Source of the DNA: a bacterium
GTDB lineage: Bacteria > Patescibacteriota > Patescibacteriia > UBA2591 > MWDC01
Assembly: GCA_021158435.1 (NCBI GenBank)
Contig: JAGGUQ010000005.1
Location: 64,527 to 99,487 of the forward strand
Reading direction: 5' to 3'
DNA length: 34,961 nt
Shown: positions 17,745 to 27,092 of the stretch, in pieces
Numbering within the stretch: the stretch's first letter is position 1
Layout: each line of letters opens with the position of its first letter
The notes under the pieces: generated by a model
Databases searched by the model: none
The model's input: the letters and a program-made list of their open reading frames with translations, nothing else
What the model was told of the DNA's origin: nothing
Translations under genes and position numbers: made by a program

Positions 17745-20549
17745 ATGGCTAAGTGGAAAACTAAAAAACTGAAAAACAAGAAAAAATCAAAGATAAAATT
17801 CTTTGCTATTGGAATAGCCTCCTTAATAGTTATAACAGTTCTAATTGGAGGAATTACTTTTATTTGGCTAAAAACTACACTTCCCAGCCCAAACAAACTT
17901 TTAGAAAGAGAAATCCCTTTATCAACAAAAATTTATGATAGAACAGGAAAAACATTGCTCTATGAAATCTTTTCTCAGCAAAGAAGAACTTTAATAAAAC
18001 TTGAAGATATTCCTCCTTATCTTATTCAAGCAACTTTAGTAGCTGAAGACAGAGATTTTCTTAAACACCCAGGATTTGATTTTCAATCAATGATTAGAGC
18101 AATTATTATTGACATTTTTAAAGGAGGAAAGGTTCAGGGTGGTTCAACTATTACCCAGCAGTTCATTAAAAATGCGTTTTTAAGTCCAGAAAAAACAATC
18201 CTCCGTAAAATAAAAGAATTATTCCTGGCCTATCAAATTGAAAAAAAGTTTTCAAAAGAAGAAATTCTCCAAATGTATTTTAATGAAATTCCTTATGGAG
18301 GAACAGCTTATGGTGTTGAAGCCGCTTCTCAAATCTATTTCCAAAAATCAGTAAAAGACCTAACTTTAGATGAAGCTGCTCTTTTAGCTGCTTTACCTAA
18401 AGCTCCAAGTTACTATTCGCCTTGGGGGAGCCACAAACAAGAGCTTATCAATCGTCGAAACTATATTCTTAATTCAATGGCTGAATTAGGATATATAACT
18501 CAAGAACAAGCTAATCAAGCAAAAGCAACAAATACTTTAGAAAAAATCAGAGAGTTTAAAGATAATATTATTGCCCCTCACTTTGTTTTTTATGTTAAAC
18601 AACTTTTAGTTGAAAAATATGGAGAAAAATTAGTTGAACAAGGAGGGCTAAAAGTTATTACCACTTTAGATGTCCAAGCTCAAAAAAAAGCTGAAGAAAT
18701 AATTGACAATAATATTAAAAAAATAAATCAATGGGGAGGCAACAATGCCTCTCTTTGCAGTATTGATGTAAAAAAGGGAGAAATTTTAGCTATGGTTGGC
18801 TCAGCTGATTTTTGGAACAAAGAAATTGATGGGCAAGTCAATGTTGCTTTAAGCCTTAATCAACCAGGATCCTCCTTTAAGCCTATTGTTTACTCAGCAG
18901 CATTTGAAAAAGGCTACACTCCTGAAACAATAGTTTTTGACGTAGAAACAGATTTTGGACCAAGTGGAAATTCAAAACACTATATTCCTCATAATTATGA
19001 CTTAAAACAAAGAGGACCTGTTACTTTAAGACAAGCCCTTGCTGGATCTTTAAACATTCCAAGCGTTAAAGTTGCTTATTTAACTGGAATTAATGAAATT
19101 ATAAATTTAGCCCAAAGATTTGGTTACACTACCCTTAAAAACCCCTCTGCTTACGGACTTTCTATTGGCTTGGGAGCAGCTGAGGTAACCCTTCTTGAAC
19201 ATACAGCTGCTTACAGTGTTTTTGCTAGGGAGGGGATATCAATTCCTCTTACTGCTATTCTTGAAGTTCAAGACAGCAAGGGAAGGATTTTAGAAAAAAA
19301 ACAAGATAACAATTTAGAAAAATTCAGAGTTATTGAACAAAACACAGCAAGGATTATTTCTGACATCCTTTCAGATAAACAAAGCCGAGAAGCTGTTTTT
19401 GGAGCAAATCCAAATTTTCTCTTGTCTGACCGTCCAGTAGCTGTAAAAACAGGAACTACAAATGACTCAAAAGATGCTTGGGCTGTTGGCTATACCCCTG
19501 AGATTGTAACTGGTGTCTGGGTAGGTAATACAGATAACTCTCCAATGAAAAAAGGAGCAGATGGAGCAAGATTAGCCTTACCTATCTGGCATGATTTTAT
19601 GGCAGAAATAACAAAAAAATACCCTCCATCTAAATTTAATCCCCCTTCAACCATCCAGGTAGAAAAACCTATTTTAAAAGGAGAAATTCCTGATGAAATT
19701 ACTTTAAAAATAGACCGTATTTCTGGCAAGCTAGCTACTGAATTTACTCCTAAAGATTTAATTGAAGAAAAAACATTTAAGGGATACCACTCCATTCTTT
19801 ACTGGGTAGACAGAGATAATCCTCAAGGCCCTGCTCCAGAAAATCCTTCAATAGATCCTCAATTTAACCAATGGGAACAAGCAATACAAAAATGGCTTAA
19901 AGAACAATCAGAAGAAGAATTTGCTATAGCTCCAACAGAGTATGATGATGTTCATACCTTAGCTAATATCCCTAAAGTAGAAATACTTTCTTTAAACTAT
20001 TCTCAAGGAGAAAATCTTTCTTTTGAAATAAAAGCAGAAGCTAACAGGCCCCTTTCTCACATTTTAATTTATTTAGATGACATACAGGCTAAGTTTATCC
20101 AAGCCGAAGCTAATAAAAACATTTACAAAGGCAATGTCTACTTAGGTGGAGCAAAAAAAGGTAAACACTTGGTCAAAGTAGTTGCCTTTGATGATGTAAA
20201 AAATCAAGGACAAGCTGAAAAAACTTTTAATTTAAATAAAACCCTGCCAATGAAAATAATTTTTGAAAATATTGCTGATCAAGCTAGAATAAACAGCCAA
20301 TCATTTCCTTTAAAAATCACCTTTTCTTTGCCAATTGCAAAGTTTAAAATTCTCAGATTTTACATTGAAAACAAAGAAAGTAATAAAAAAACACTTGTTT
20401 CTACTTTGTTCCCTCCTTTTAACAATCAGTCAGAAGAATCTTTAACTTGGCAAAAAGCTGAACCTGGAGAATATATACTTCTACTCCAAGGACAAACTGA
20501 AAGCGGAGAAATTATTAATTCTGATGAAACTTCTATTATCATTTATTAA
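17745..20549 (+). CDS. Class A penicillin-binding protein (PBP1A; transglycosylase/transpeptidase)
   Basis: AEDRDFLKHPGFDFQSMIRA, GGSTITQQFIKNAFLSPEKTILRKIKE, QPGSSFKPIVYSAAFE (SxxK), VKTGTTNDSKDAWAVGYTPEIVTGVWVGNTD. Confidence 0.96.
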   Translation: MAKWKTKKLKNKKKSKIKFFAIGIASLIVITVLIGGITFIWLKTTLPSPNKLLEREIPLSTKIYDRTGKTLLYEIFSQQRRTLIKLEDIPPYLIQATLVAEDRDFLKHPGFDFQSMIRAIIIDIFKGGKVQGGSTITQQFIKNAFLSPEKTILRKIKELFLAYQIEKKFSKEEILQMYFNEIPYGGTAYGVEAASQIYFQKSVKDLTLDEAALLAALPKAPSYYSPWGSHKQELINRRNYILNSMAELGYITQEQANQAKATNTLEKIREFKDNIIAPHFVFYVKQLLVEKYGEKLVEQGGLKVITTLDVQAQKKAEEIIDNNIKKINQWGGNNASLCSIDVKKGEILAMVGSADFWNKEIDGQVNVALSLNQPGSSFKPIVYSAAFEKGYTPETIVFDVETDFGPSGNSKHYIPHNYDLKQRGPVTLRQALAGSLNIPSVKVAYLTGINEIINLAQRFGYTTLKNPSAYGLSIGLGAAEVTLLEHTAAYSVFAREGISIPLTAILEVQDSKGRILEKKQDNNLEKFRVIEQNTARIISDILSDKQSREAVFGANPNFLLSDRPVAVKTGTTNDSKDAWAVGYTPEIVTGVWVGNTDNSPMKKGADGARLALPIWHDFMAEITKKYPPSKFNPPSTIQVEKPILKGEIPDEITLKIDRISGKLATEFTPKDLIEEKTFKGYHSILYWVDRDNPQGPAPENPSIDPQFNQWEQAIQKWLKEQSEEEFAIAPTEYDDVHTLANIPKVEILSLNYSQGENLSFEIKAEANRPLSHILIYLDDIQAKFIQAEANKNIYKGNVYLGGAKKGKHLVKVVAFDDVKNQGQAEKTFNLNKTLPMKIIFENIADQARINSQSFPLKITFSLPIAKFKILRFYIENKESNKKTLVSTLFPPFNNQSEESLTWQKAEPGEYILLLQGQTESGEIINSDETSIIIY

Positions 20550-20557
20550 TTATCAAA

Positions 20558-22621
20558 ATGCCTTTTAATTTAAAAACAAAACTTTCAGAAGTAAAAGGAA
20601 TTGGCGCTGCCAAACAGAAAATTTTAAAAAAATTAGGAATACAAACAATTGAAGACCTAATTTATTATTTCCCTCGCGCTTTTGAAAACAGAGGGAATAT
20701 TTTAAGTATTAGCCAATTAAAAAAAATAGGCAAAGGGTGTATTAAATCTCATGTTAAATTAATTCATCAAAGAAGATCTTATAAAAAAAGGATTTTTTTA
20801 ACTGAAGCAATAGTTTCTGATGGAAAAGATTCTCTAAAAGTAATCTGGTTTAACCAGCCTTTTCTTAAAAGGGCTTTAGAAAACAAACAAGTTTATTTGT
20901 CCGGGCAAATAAACTCTGATCCTTCTTATGGAATAGCCTTGATTAACCCTGTTTGGGAAATAGTAAAAAAAACTCCACCAATTCATACTCAAGGGCTTGT
21001 CCCTATTTACCCCTTAACTGAAGGTATAAGTCAAAAACAAATTAGAAGTTTAATCTGGCTTACTCTCTCAAAAATACCATCTTTAAAAGACTGGCTCCCT
21101 GAAGAAATAAAAAAACAATATGGCTTAATTGATTTAAAAAAAGCACTTTCCCAAATTCATTTCCCAAAAAACGTAAAAGAGCTTGAACAGGCAAAACAAA
21201 GGCTCAAATTTGACGAATTGTTTTTACTTGCTCTAAGCAACAAAATAATTAAAAAGAAAATAAAAGAAAAATCAGCTCCAATTATAAAATTTCAAGAGCA
21301 AATAACTAAAAATTTTGTCCAAAGCCTTAAATTTAATCTTACCTCTTCCCAAAAAAGAGAATCCTGGAAAATCCTAAAAGAAATGGAAAAGGGCAAACCA
21401 ATGAACCGCCTTATTATTGGAGATGTTGGCAGTGGGAAAACTGTTGTTGCTCTTATTGCTGCTTTAAACTGTTTAGCCAATGGATATCAAGTTGTTTATA
21501 TGGCTCCAACAGAAATTTTAGCCCAACAATTTTTTGATAGAGCAAAGCAATATCTGAAAAAAGTAACTAAAAAAAATATCTGCCTATTAAGTAAAAATAA
21601 TTATCTTTTTAACAACAAAAAAATAAAAACAAAAAGAACATTAGTTAATTATATCAAACAAGGTAAGGCAGATTTAATTGTTGGAACTCACAGCTTAATC
21701 AGCCAAAAAAATCCTTTAACATTCAAAAATCTTGGATTGATTATAATTGACGAACAACATCGCTTTGGCGTTGAACAAAGAGCAAAATTAGTTACCAAAG
21801 AAAAAAAGGATTTCCTTCCCCACTTTTTGTCCTTAAGCGCAACTCCAATTCCTAGAACACTAGCTTTAACTCTTTATGGCGACATTGATATTTCTTATAT
21901 CTCAGAATTACCAGCTGGACGTAAAGCAGTTATTACTAAAGCTTTTAAAGAAGACGAAAAAGAAAAAGCCTTTGAACTTATTGCTCAAAGACTAAAAAAC
22001 AAAGAGCTTGTTTTTATTGTTTGCCCTTTAATTAATCCCTCTAGCAAATTGGAAATTCGCTCAGTTAAAGAAGAATATGAAAATATAAAAAAGAGGTTCT
22101 CTGAATATAAAGTAGCAATTCTTCATGGGAAAGTGAAAAGTGAAGAAAAAATTAAAACCATTAAAGATTTTAAAAGGGGTAAAATAAATATCCTAGTTAC
22201 AAGCAGTTTAATAGAAGTAGGCATAGACATCCCTAAAGCTACAACAATGTTGGTTGAAAATGCTGAAAGGTTTGGATTAGCTCAACTTTACCAATTAAGA
22301 GGAAGAATTGGTCGGAATAAAAAGCAAGCTTATTGCTTTCTTTTTTATAAGAATGTTGGAAATGCTGAACAAAGAATTCAAGCTTTCCTTAAAGCAAAAA
22401 CAGGCATAGAAATTGCTGAAAAAGACCTGCTTCTTCGTGGTCCAGGTGAACTTTTTGGCTATGCTCAGTCAGGAAAAAGTGTTAAATTTAAATTAATTGA
22501 TTTTAAAGAAACAGAATTAATTGAACAAACAAGAAAAATAGCAAATCTTTTTCTAAAAAAACATCAAGATATTAAAAAATTCCCTCTCTTATGGAACAAA
22601 ATAAAAGAATATCTCAAATAA
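20558..22621 (+). CDS. recG: ATP-dependent DNA helicase RecG
   Basis: GDVGSGKTVVALIAAL, IIDEQHRFGVEQR, SLSATPIPRTLALTLYGDID, GRIGRNKKQAYCFLFY. Confidence 0.97.
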   Translation: MPFNLKTKLSEVKGIGAAKQKILKKLGIQTIEDLIYYFPRAFENRGNILSISQLKKIGKGCIKSHVKLIHQRRSYKKRIFLTEAIVSDGKDSLKVIWFNQPFLKRALENKQVYLSGQINSDPSYGIALINPVWEIVKKTPPIHTQGLVPIYPLTEGISQKQIRSLIWLTLSKIPSLKDWLPEEIKKQYGLIDLKKALSQIHFPKNVKELEQAKQRLKFDELFLLALSNKIIKKKIKEKSAPIIKFQEQITKNFVQSLKFNLTSSQKRESWKILKEMEKGKPMNRLIIGDVGSGKTVVALIAALNCLANGYQVVYMAPTEILAQQFFDRAKQYLKKVTKKNICLLSKNNYLFNNKKIKTKRTLVNYIKQGKADLIVGTHSLISQKNPLTFKNLGLIIIDEQHRFGVEQRAKLVTKEKKDFLPHFLSLSATPIPRTLALTLYGDIDISYISELPAGRKAVITKAFKEDEKEKAFELIAQRLKNKELVFIVCPLINPSSKLEIRSVKEEYENIKKRFSEYKVAILHGKVKSEEKIKTIKDFKRGKINILVTSSLIEVGIDIPKATTMLVENAERFGLAQLYQLRGRIGRNKKQAYCFLFYKNVGNAEQRIQAFLKAKTGIEIAEKDLLLRGPGELFGYAQSGKSVKFKLIDFKETELIEQTRKIANLFLKKHQDIKKFPLLWNKIKEYLK

Positions 22622-23412
22622 TCATTATTACCTGTGCCCTTATTTTGAGTTTATTTTTATTCTCCAAAATAAAAAATACTAGTCCAGAGCAAACCATTCC
22701 CCAAAACCAATTACCTTTACCTAATGAAGCAAATAAGCAAAACGAATTATTAAATAATCAATCTAAAAACACAGAAAATAAATCCTCAGAAAAACCACTC
22801 CCAGAAAGTCTCCCTTCAAAAGTTGACATCCCTGTCCCCTTTACTCCTCAAGCCCCTTTTGCTGTTTGGGATGATGACCACAATGAAGCTTGCGAAGAGG
22901 CCGCACTAATAATGGTAAAACATTTTCAAGATAACACTCCTTTAGATAAAGAAACTGCTGAAGTAGAAATTTTAGACTCTATTGCTTGGCAAAAAACAAA
23001 CTGGAATGGGCATTTTAATCTCAGCGCTGAAAAAATTGTTCAATTAGCTGAGACTTATTTCAAAATTAAAAATATCTATTTAGAAAAAAATCCCTCTATA
23101 GAGGATATTAAAAGACACTTAGCTAAAGGAGAAATCATTATTGCACCAACCTATGGGAGAGAATTAAAAAATCCTTATTTTAGAGGGCAGGGTCCTATTT
23201 ATCATGCTTTAATTATCAGGGGCTATAATAAAGACAAATTTATTACCAATGATCCAGGAACAAAAAGAGGAGAAAAATTCACCTATAGTCAAGATAACCT
23301 CTATAATGCAATTCATAGCTGGCCAGGGGAATTTCAAAAACATTATTCAGAACAAGAAGCAGTTCAGTTAATAAAACAAGGAGAAAAAACAATCATTGTT
23401 GTTGGCAAATAA
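22591..23412 (+). CDS. C39-like (Peptidase_C39_2) family membrane-anchored protein
   Basis: N-terminal signal anchor, VPFTPQAPFAVWDDDHNEACEEAALIMVKHF, YHALIIRGYNKDKFITNDPGTKRG. Confidence 0.82.
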   Translation: MEQNKRISQIIIITCALILSLFLFSKIKNTSPEQTIPQNQLPLPNEANKQNELLNNQSKNTENKSSEKPLPESLPSKVDIPVPFTPQAPFAVWDDDHNEACEEAALIMVKHFQDNTPLDKETAEVEILDSIAWQKTNWNGHFNLSAEKIVQLAETYFKIKNIYLEKNPSIEDIKRHLAKGEIIIAPTYGRELKNPYFRGQGPIYHALIIRGYNKDKFITNDPGTKRGEKFTYSQDNLYNAIHSWPGEFQKHYSEQEAVQLIKQGEKTIIVVGK

Positions 23413-23432
23413 ATTTATATTTAAAACAAATT

Positions 23433-23470
23433 AAAAAGAGCAGTAACTTCTGTTACTGCTCTTATTTTTT
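23433..23470. terminator. Bidirectional intrinsic terminator
   Basis: AAGAGCAGTAAC-TTCT-GTTACTGCTCTT, 12-bp stem with A/T tracts, between convergent C39-like and thyX genes. Confidence 0.85.
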
Positions 23471-24189
23471 TAAAACTTCTTTTCAAAAAATAGAATCCCA
23501 TTTTTATCCACTCCTGCTTGTACAAAATCCTGGAAAATAGCTGGGACAATAGACTTCAACTTTAGAAGAAGTTTAGACATTACTGACCGAATTTCCCAGT
23601 GAGCATATCGGCTAGTTCTTAATTCAAAAATATGCCGCCATTCTCGAAAATTAGCTGATACTACAATCTCAGATTTCAATCCAATTGGCAAAACTTGTCG
23701 AGCGTCTTCTGGTGGCCAGCCTGCCTTCCTTAATGCTCTGTAAAATTTTTCATATTCCCCAAACATCTCCTTAATTGACATTTCTCTACCATCTGGCAGT
23801 TGAACTTTTTTATTTTCATCTTGATGAGGGGGAACTATACATTTTATTTCAAATCTTTCTAAATCAACATCCTCACCCTTTTTAGCATAATCCACGTATC
23901 TTGTTGATTCCTGAGAAAAAGCACATAGCCTATGTCTCACCATTTCATGCGTAAAACCGCGAGAAATGTTAATAAACAAAACTGTTAACAAGGAATGCTC
24001 TAAAACACTTTCATGCCCCCTTTTTATCAACATAGAAACAAACTCAGCAGCTGTTTTTTCAGTTATTTTCCTTCCAAAATATGATTGATAACACGTTCTT
24101 CCTGCTCTTTCAATCCTTAAAAATTGTTTTTTTAACTCTTCTTGAGGGGTTAAAATTTTAAAGGAGCCGGCATTTTTTAGAACCTTCAT
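23470..24189 (-). CDS. thyX: FAD-dependent thymidylate synthase ThyX
   Basis: GHESVLEHSLLTVLFINISRGFTHEMVRHRLCAFSQESTRYVDY; SD-like AAGGAGG upstream of ATG. Confidence 0.94.
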   Translation of the reverse strand: MKVLKNAGSFKILTPQEELKKQFLRIERAGRTCYQSYFGRKITEKTAAEFVSMLIKRGHESVLEHSLLTVLFINISRGFTHEMVRHRLCAFSQESTRYVDYAKKGEDVDLERFEIKCIVPPHQDENKKVQLPDGREMSIKEMFGEYEKFYRALRKAGWPPEDARQVLPIGLKSEIVVSANFREWRHIFELRTSRYAHWEIRSVMSKLLLKLKSIVPAIFQDFVQAGVDKNGILFFEKKF

Positions 24190-24223
24190 TCTTGATCCTC
24201 CTTTTTTTATTTTCTATTTTTAG

Positions 24224-24251
24224 AGATAACACTTTCTCTTTTTTTTGTCAA
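24224..24251 (-). promoter_or_regulatory. Predicted promoter TTGACA-16-TTATCT for thyX
   Basis: Reverse complement of tgtcaa (24246-24251) and agataa (24224-24229). Confidence 0.65.
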
Positions 24252-24272
24252 GAAAATGAAAATGACTTGAAA

Positions 24273-24743
24273 TTATGTGTTTTTTGTCGTTGCAAATCCG
24301 CCATGATAGCTTAATCTATAAACCAGCTGCTCTTTGTAAGAAACTGTTTCTTCCCCTTTGAATTTTTCAACTATTCCCTCAACTTTGTTAATATATTCGA
24401 AATCGCCTTTTTTAAAATTATCGGGTCCTCTAAACGGTTTATCGTCTGGAATTTTTTTCAACGCTTCTCGAAGGAACTGATAAATACTTTTTGCCGAAAT
24501 AATCTCTGAAACAATTTCTCCATAGTAATTCATACCCCAAACTACTTTTCCATTTTGCCAAACAATTTCTTCACCAATGAAGGGGTTAAATCCAAAATAT
24601 CTATCTCGGTATTTAAACTCTCTTTCTTCAAATTTAAATTCTTTACTTCCATCGGGAAGCATTTTCCCCTCACCCTCTCCACTTGAAGCATAAGTGTTAA
24701 TTTTCGCTTTTACTAAAAATTTGCTTAGTTGTTCTATGTCCAT
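24273..24743 (-). CDS. DUF5680-like domain protein
   Basis: FLVKAKINTYASSGEGEGKMLPDGSKEFKFEEREFKYRDRYFGFNPFIGEEIVWQNGKVVWGMNYYGEI, recognised by recall. Confidence 0.75.
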   Translation of the reverse strand: MDIEQLSKFLVKAKINTYASSGEGEGKMLPDGSKEFKFEEREFKYRDRYFGFNPFIGEEIVWQNGKVVWGMNYYGEIVSEIISAKSIYQFLREALKKIPDDKPFRGPDNFKKGDFEYINKVEGIVEKFKGEETVSYKEQLVYRLSYHGGFATTKNT

Positions 24744-24763
24744 AATAGTGTTTTTTAATTCTA

Positions 24764-24834
24764 TTCGGAAGCCTCGGAGGAAATCCCGGGGAAGAAATCC
24801 CGGAGGCTGCCTCCGGGATATCCTCTGGGATGAC
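24764..24834. repeat. GC-rich modular palindromic repeat cluster (copy 2)
   Basis: Perfect palindrome ATCCCGGAGGC-T-GCCTCCGGGAT at 24797-24819; TCTGGGATGAC (24824-24834) is the reverse complement of GTCATCCCAGA at 322-332. Confidence 0.85.
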
Positions 24835-24842
24835 TGCTTTTT

Positions 24843-25111
24843 TTATTTATAGGCGTCTCCTCGCCAATCAATTCCTTCAATTAAAACTGAAAAATTATGA
24901 AAATCAAACTCACAAATTACTCTTAACTTCCCCTTTCTAATTCTATAAAAACCGAACCATTTACCTTTAAGTTTCTTTACATCAATATTAATCTTTTCTC
25001 CTTGAAATTTTCTAATCGCTTCTCTAATAAGTCCAAAAATTTCTCTTCCGGAATTTTATTTCTCTCCAAGAACTTATAAGCATTACTAGTTAATTCTATT
25101 TTCCAAATCAT
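24843..25111 (-). pseudogene. RelE/ParE-like toxin, apparently frameshifted
   Basis: Manual translation from ATG at 25111: MIWKIELTSNAYKFLERNKIPEEK, then frame lost at GAGAAATTTTTGG; -1 frame continues EIFGLIREAIRKFQGEKINIDVKKLKGKWFGFYRIRKGKLRVICEFDFHNFSVLIEGIDWRGDAYK*. Confidence 0.8.
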
Positions 25112-25302
25112 ATCTTAATTTTGTAATTCTTTTCCACTTTTCGGAAAGGTTTTTTATAAAATTTTTCAATATCTTTTTGCTCCTTGTCTGAAACATAAGG
25201 TACTAAAAAAGCTCTCAATTTCATAAATTCAGAACTAATCGCTTCTTTCACGCTCTCTTTAATCAACAATTTCAATTGTTTTTCTTCTATCTTAAAATTC
25301 AT
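25108..25302 (-). CDS. RelE/ParE-partner type antitoxin
   Basis: 64 aa, LIKESVKEAISSEFMKLRAFLVPYVSDKEQKDIEKFYKKPFR; stop overlaps the toxin start by ATGA. Confidence 0.75.
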   Translation of the reverse strand: MNFKIEEKQLKLLIKESVKEAISSEFMKLRAFLVPYVSDKEQKDIEKFYKKPFRKVEKNYKIKI

Positions 25303-25520
25303 ATTATTATTTTTTCTCTTTTTAAGTTAAGATTTGACCTTTAAACTTTTGAACTTTATCTTTATATTATTAAAATAGAAATGGATGTCAAATTTTACTC
25401 TCTTAAATATGTTTTTGGAGTTTTAGAATTATTCCCTATTTTCTCCAATTTGCTCTGAATTTACTCTAAACATTTTACTTCCAAGTCTATCCCATATAAA
25501 ATTTTCATTCCATTATACAA

Positions 25521-25582
25521 ATCCAGAGGCTACATCCGGAGGCAGTCTCCGGAGGTAGACTCCGGGATAAGCCTTCGGGATT
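25521..25582. repeat. GC-rich modular palindromic repeat cluster (copy 3)
   Basis: 25535-25567 TCCGGAGGCAGTCTCCGGAGGTAGACTCCGGGA differs at one position from 367-399. Confidence 0.85.
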
Positions 25583-25654
25583 AGGTGAGACTACTTTTCA
25601 GTAGAGCGAGGATTATAAAAATAGGGTTGGCACCATTTGTCAAGAAAACAAAAA

Positions 25655-25727
25655 TGCCCCTAGCAGGAATCGAACCTGCACTCTTGGGTTCCGCAAACCC
25701 ATGTTTTATCCATTAAACTATAGGGGC
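25655..25727 (-). tRNA. tRNA-Arg (GCG)
   Basis: Acceptor GCCCCTA/TAGGGGC, anticodon stem-loop TGGGT-TTGCGGA-ACCCA, T-arm GCAGG-TTCGATT-CCTGC, discriminator A, no encoded CCA. Confidence 0.92.
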
Positions 25728-26252
25728 CTATAACCCAAGCCAACGATTTATTTTCTCAATCCAACCCTCATAAGGCCTGGAAACATCCTCTGGAATATAT
25801 TTCTTTAGAAATGAACGAATTTTCATTGGGTTTTGATCTTTCAACAAAACAGAAATATTAGCTGATAATGGGACTCTTAAATCAAAATATATTCTTTTTA
25901 CTCCTTCTGGCTCATAAATTATTCTAAAATTTTTTATCTCTTCCCAGGGATAAAACTTTTCATTCAAACTTATTCCATCCTCAAATATACAAAAAGAAAT
26001 CTCTGATTTATCTTTCCACTCATTCAAAATAATTACAAAAAATAAAATTAAAAGTAAAGCAAAAAGAAAGTTGCCTGTAAGAACTGCCCAAATCAAAAGA
26101 ATTAGCCAAATCGTTATCAGAAGAAGGTAGTAACTTTTTGTTCTTTTTCTTTCTTCTGCATAAGAAAAATTCCAGGAAAACTTTGCTTTTTTATCCTTCT
26201 TGCTCTGATTAGTTAAATTAGAATTTTTATTTTTAGATTCTGCAGTTGACAT
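25728..26252 (-). CDS. Hypothetical membrane protein (two TMs, possible DUF5673/PH-like C-terminus)
   Basis: SYYLLLITIWLILLIWAVLTGNFLFALLLILFFVIILNEW then a soluble beta-rich region. Confidence 0.65.
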   Translation of the reverse strand: MSTAESKNKNSNLTNQSKKDKKAKFSWNFSYAEERKRTKSYYLLLITIWLILLIWAVLTGNFLFALLLILFFVIILNEWKDKSEISFCIFEDGISLNEKFYPWEEIKNFRIIYEPEGVKRIYFDLRVPLSANISVLLKDQNPMKIRSFLKKYIPEDVSRPYEGWIEKINRWLGL

Positions 26253-26318
26253 AATTATTAAGTTAAAATAAACTAAGTAAATTAAAGGTTAATATATATT
26301 TTATTTAATAACACTTTT

Positions 26319-27092
26319 ATGAAAGAATTAAAAGTTGAACTAAAAATTATTTTAGGGGTTCTTATTTCTGCTTTACTTATTGCTCTAACAATTTTTATTG
26401 CTGTAAACACTCAAAATGCTATAAAACAAGGAAGGTACATTGGTCAAGGAATTGAACCTACATATCACATTAGCGTTTCGGACAAAGCAGAAATTTATGC
26501 CAAACCTGATCTTGCTTTAATAGACTTTTCTGTAATAACTGAAGGAAAAACTCCGGAAAAAACAATGGAAGATAACACATTAAAAATGAATAAAGTAATA
26601 GAAATTGTTAAAGAACTTGGTGTAGAAGAAAAAGATATAAAAACTACTCAGTTTACTATTACTCCTCGTTATGAATATACAAGAGAACCCTATCGCCAAA
26701 ACCTTATTGGTTATAGAGTTACCCAAACTTTATCAGTAAAAATTAGAAATTTTGACAAAATAGGCGAAATTATTGAAAGTGCAGTTGAACAAGGAGCAAA
26801 TCAAGTTGGAGATCTTCAATTTACTATTGATAATCAAGATGAACTAAAAAGACAAGCAAGAAAACAAGCAATTGAAAAGGCAAAAGAAAAAGCAAAACAA
26901 ATAGCTTCTGATTTAGGGGTAAGCCTTGGCCGAATTATTGATTTTAGGGAAACAAGCAGAACACCAATTATTTACCCACGACTTGAATTTACTGACAAAG
27001 CTCTTGGTAGCATTGAAGAAGAAAATGTCCAAATACAACCTGGTGAAAATAAAATTGAGGTTAATGTAACTATTACTTACGAAATAAACTAA
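26319..27092 (+). CDS. SIMPL (DUF541) domain protein
   Basis: ISVSDKAEIYAKPDLALIDFSVITEGKTPEKTMEDNTLKMNKVIEIVKELGVEEKDIKTTQFTITPRYEY. Confidence 0.92.
   Translation: MKELKVELKIILGVLISALLIALTIFIAVNTQNAIKQGRYIGQGIEPTYHISVSDKAEIYAKPDLALIDFSVITEGKTPEKTMEDNTLKMNKVIEIVKELGVEEKDIKTTQFTITPRYEYTREPYRQNLIGYRVTQTLSVKIRNFDKIGEIIESAVEQGANQVGDLQFTIDNQDELKRQARKQAIEKAKEKAKQIASDLGVSLGRIIDFRETSRTPIIYPRLEFTDKALGSIEEENVQIQPGENKIEVNVTITYEIN

Noticed and set aside
17705-17896. 63-aa minus-strand ORF
   Set aside because: Antisense to the PBP1A N-terminus.
25610-25646. Minus-strand TTGACA...TATAAT downstream of tRNA-Arg as a promoter for the TA pair
   Set aside because: Spacing is about 20 bp, outside the normal range; not strong enough to list.
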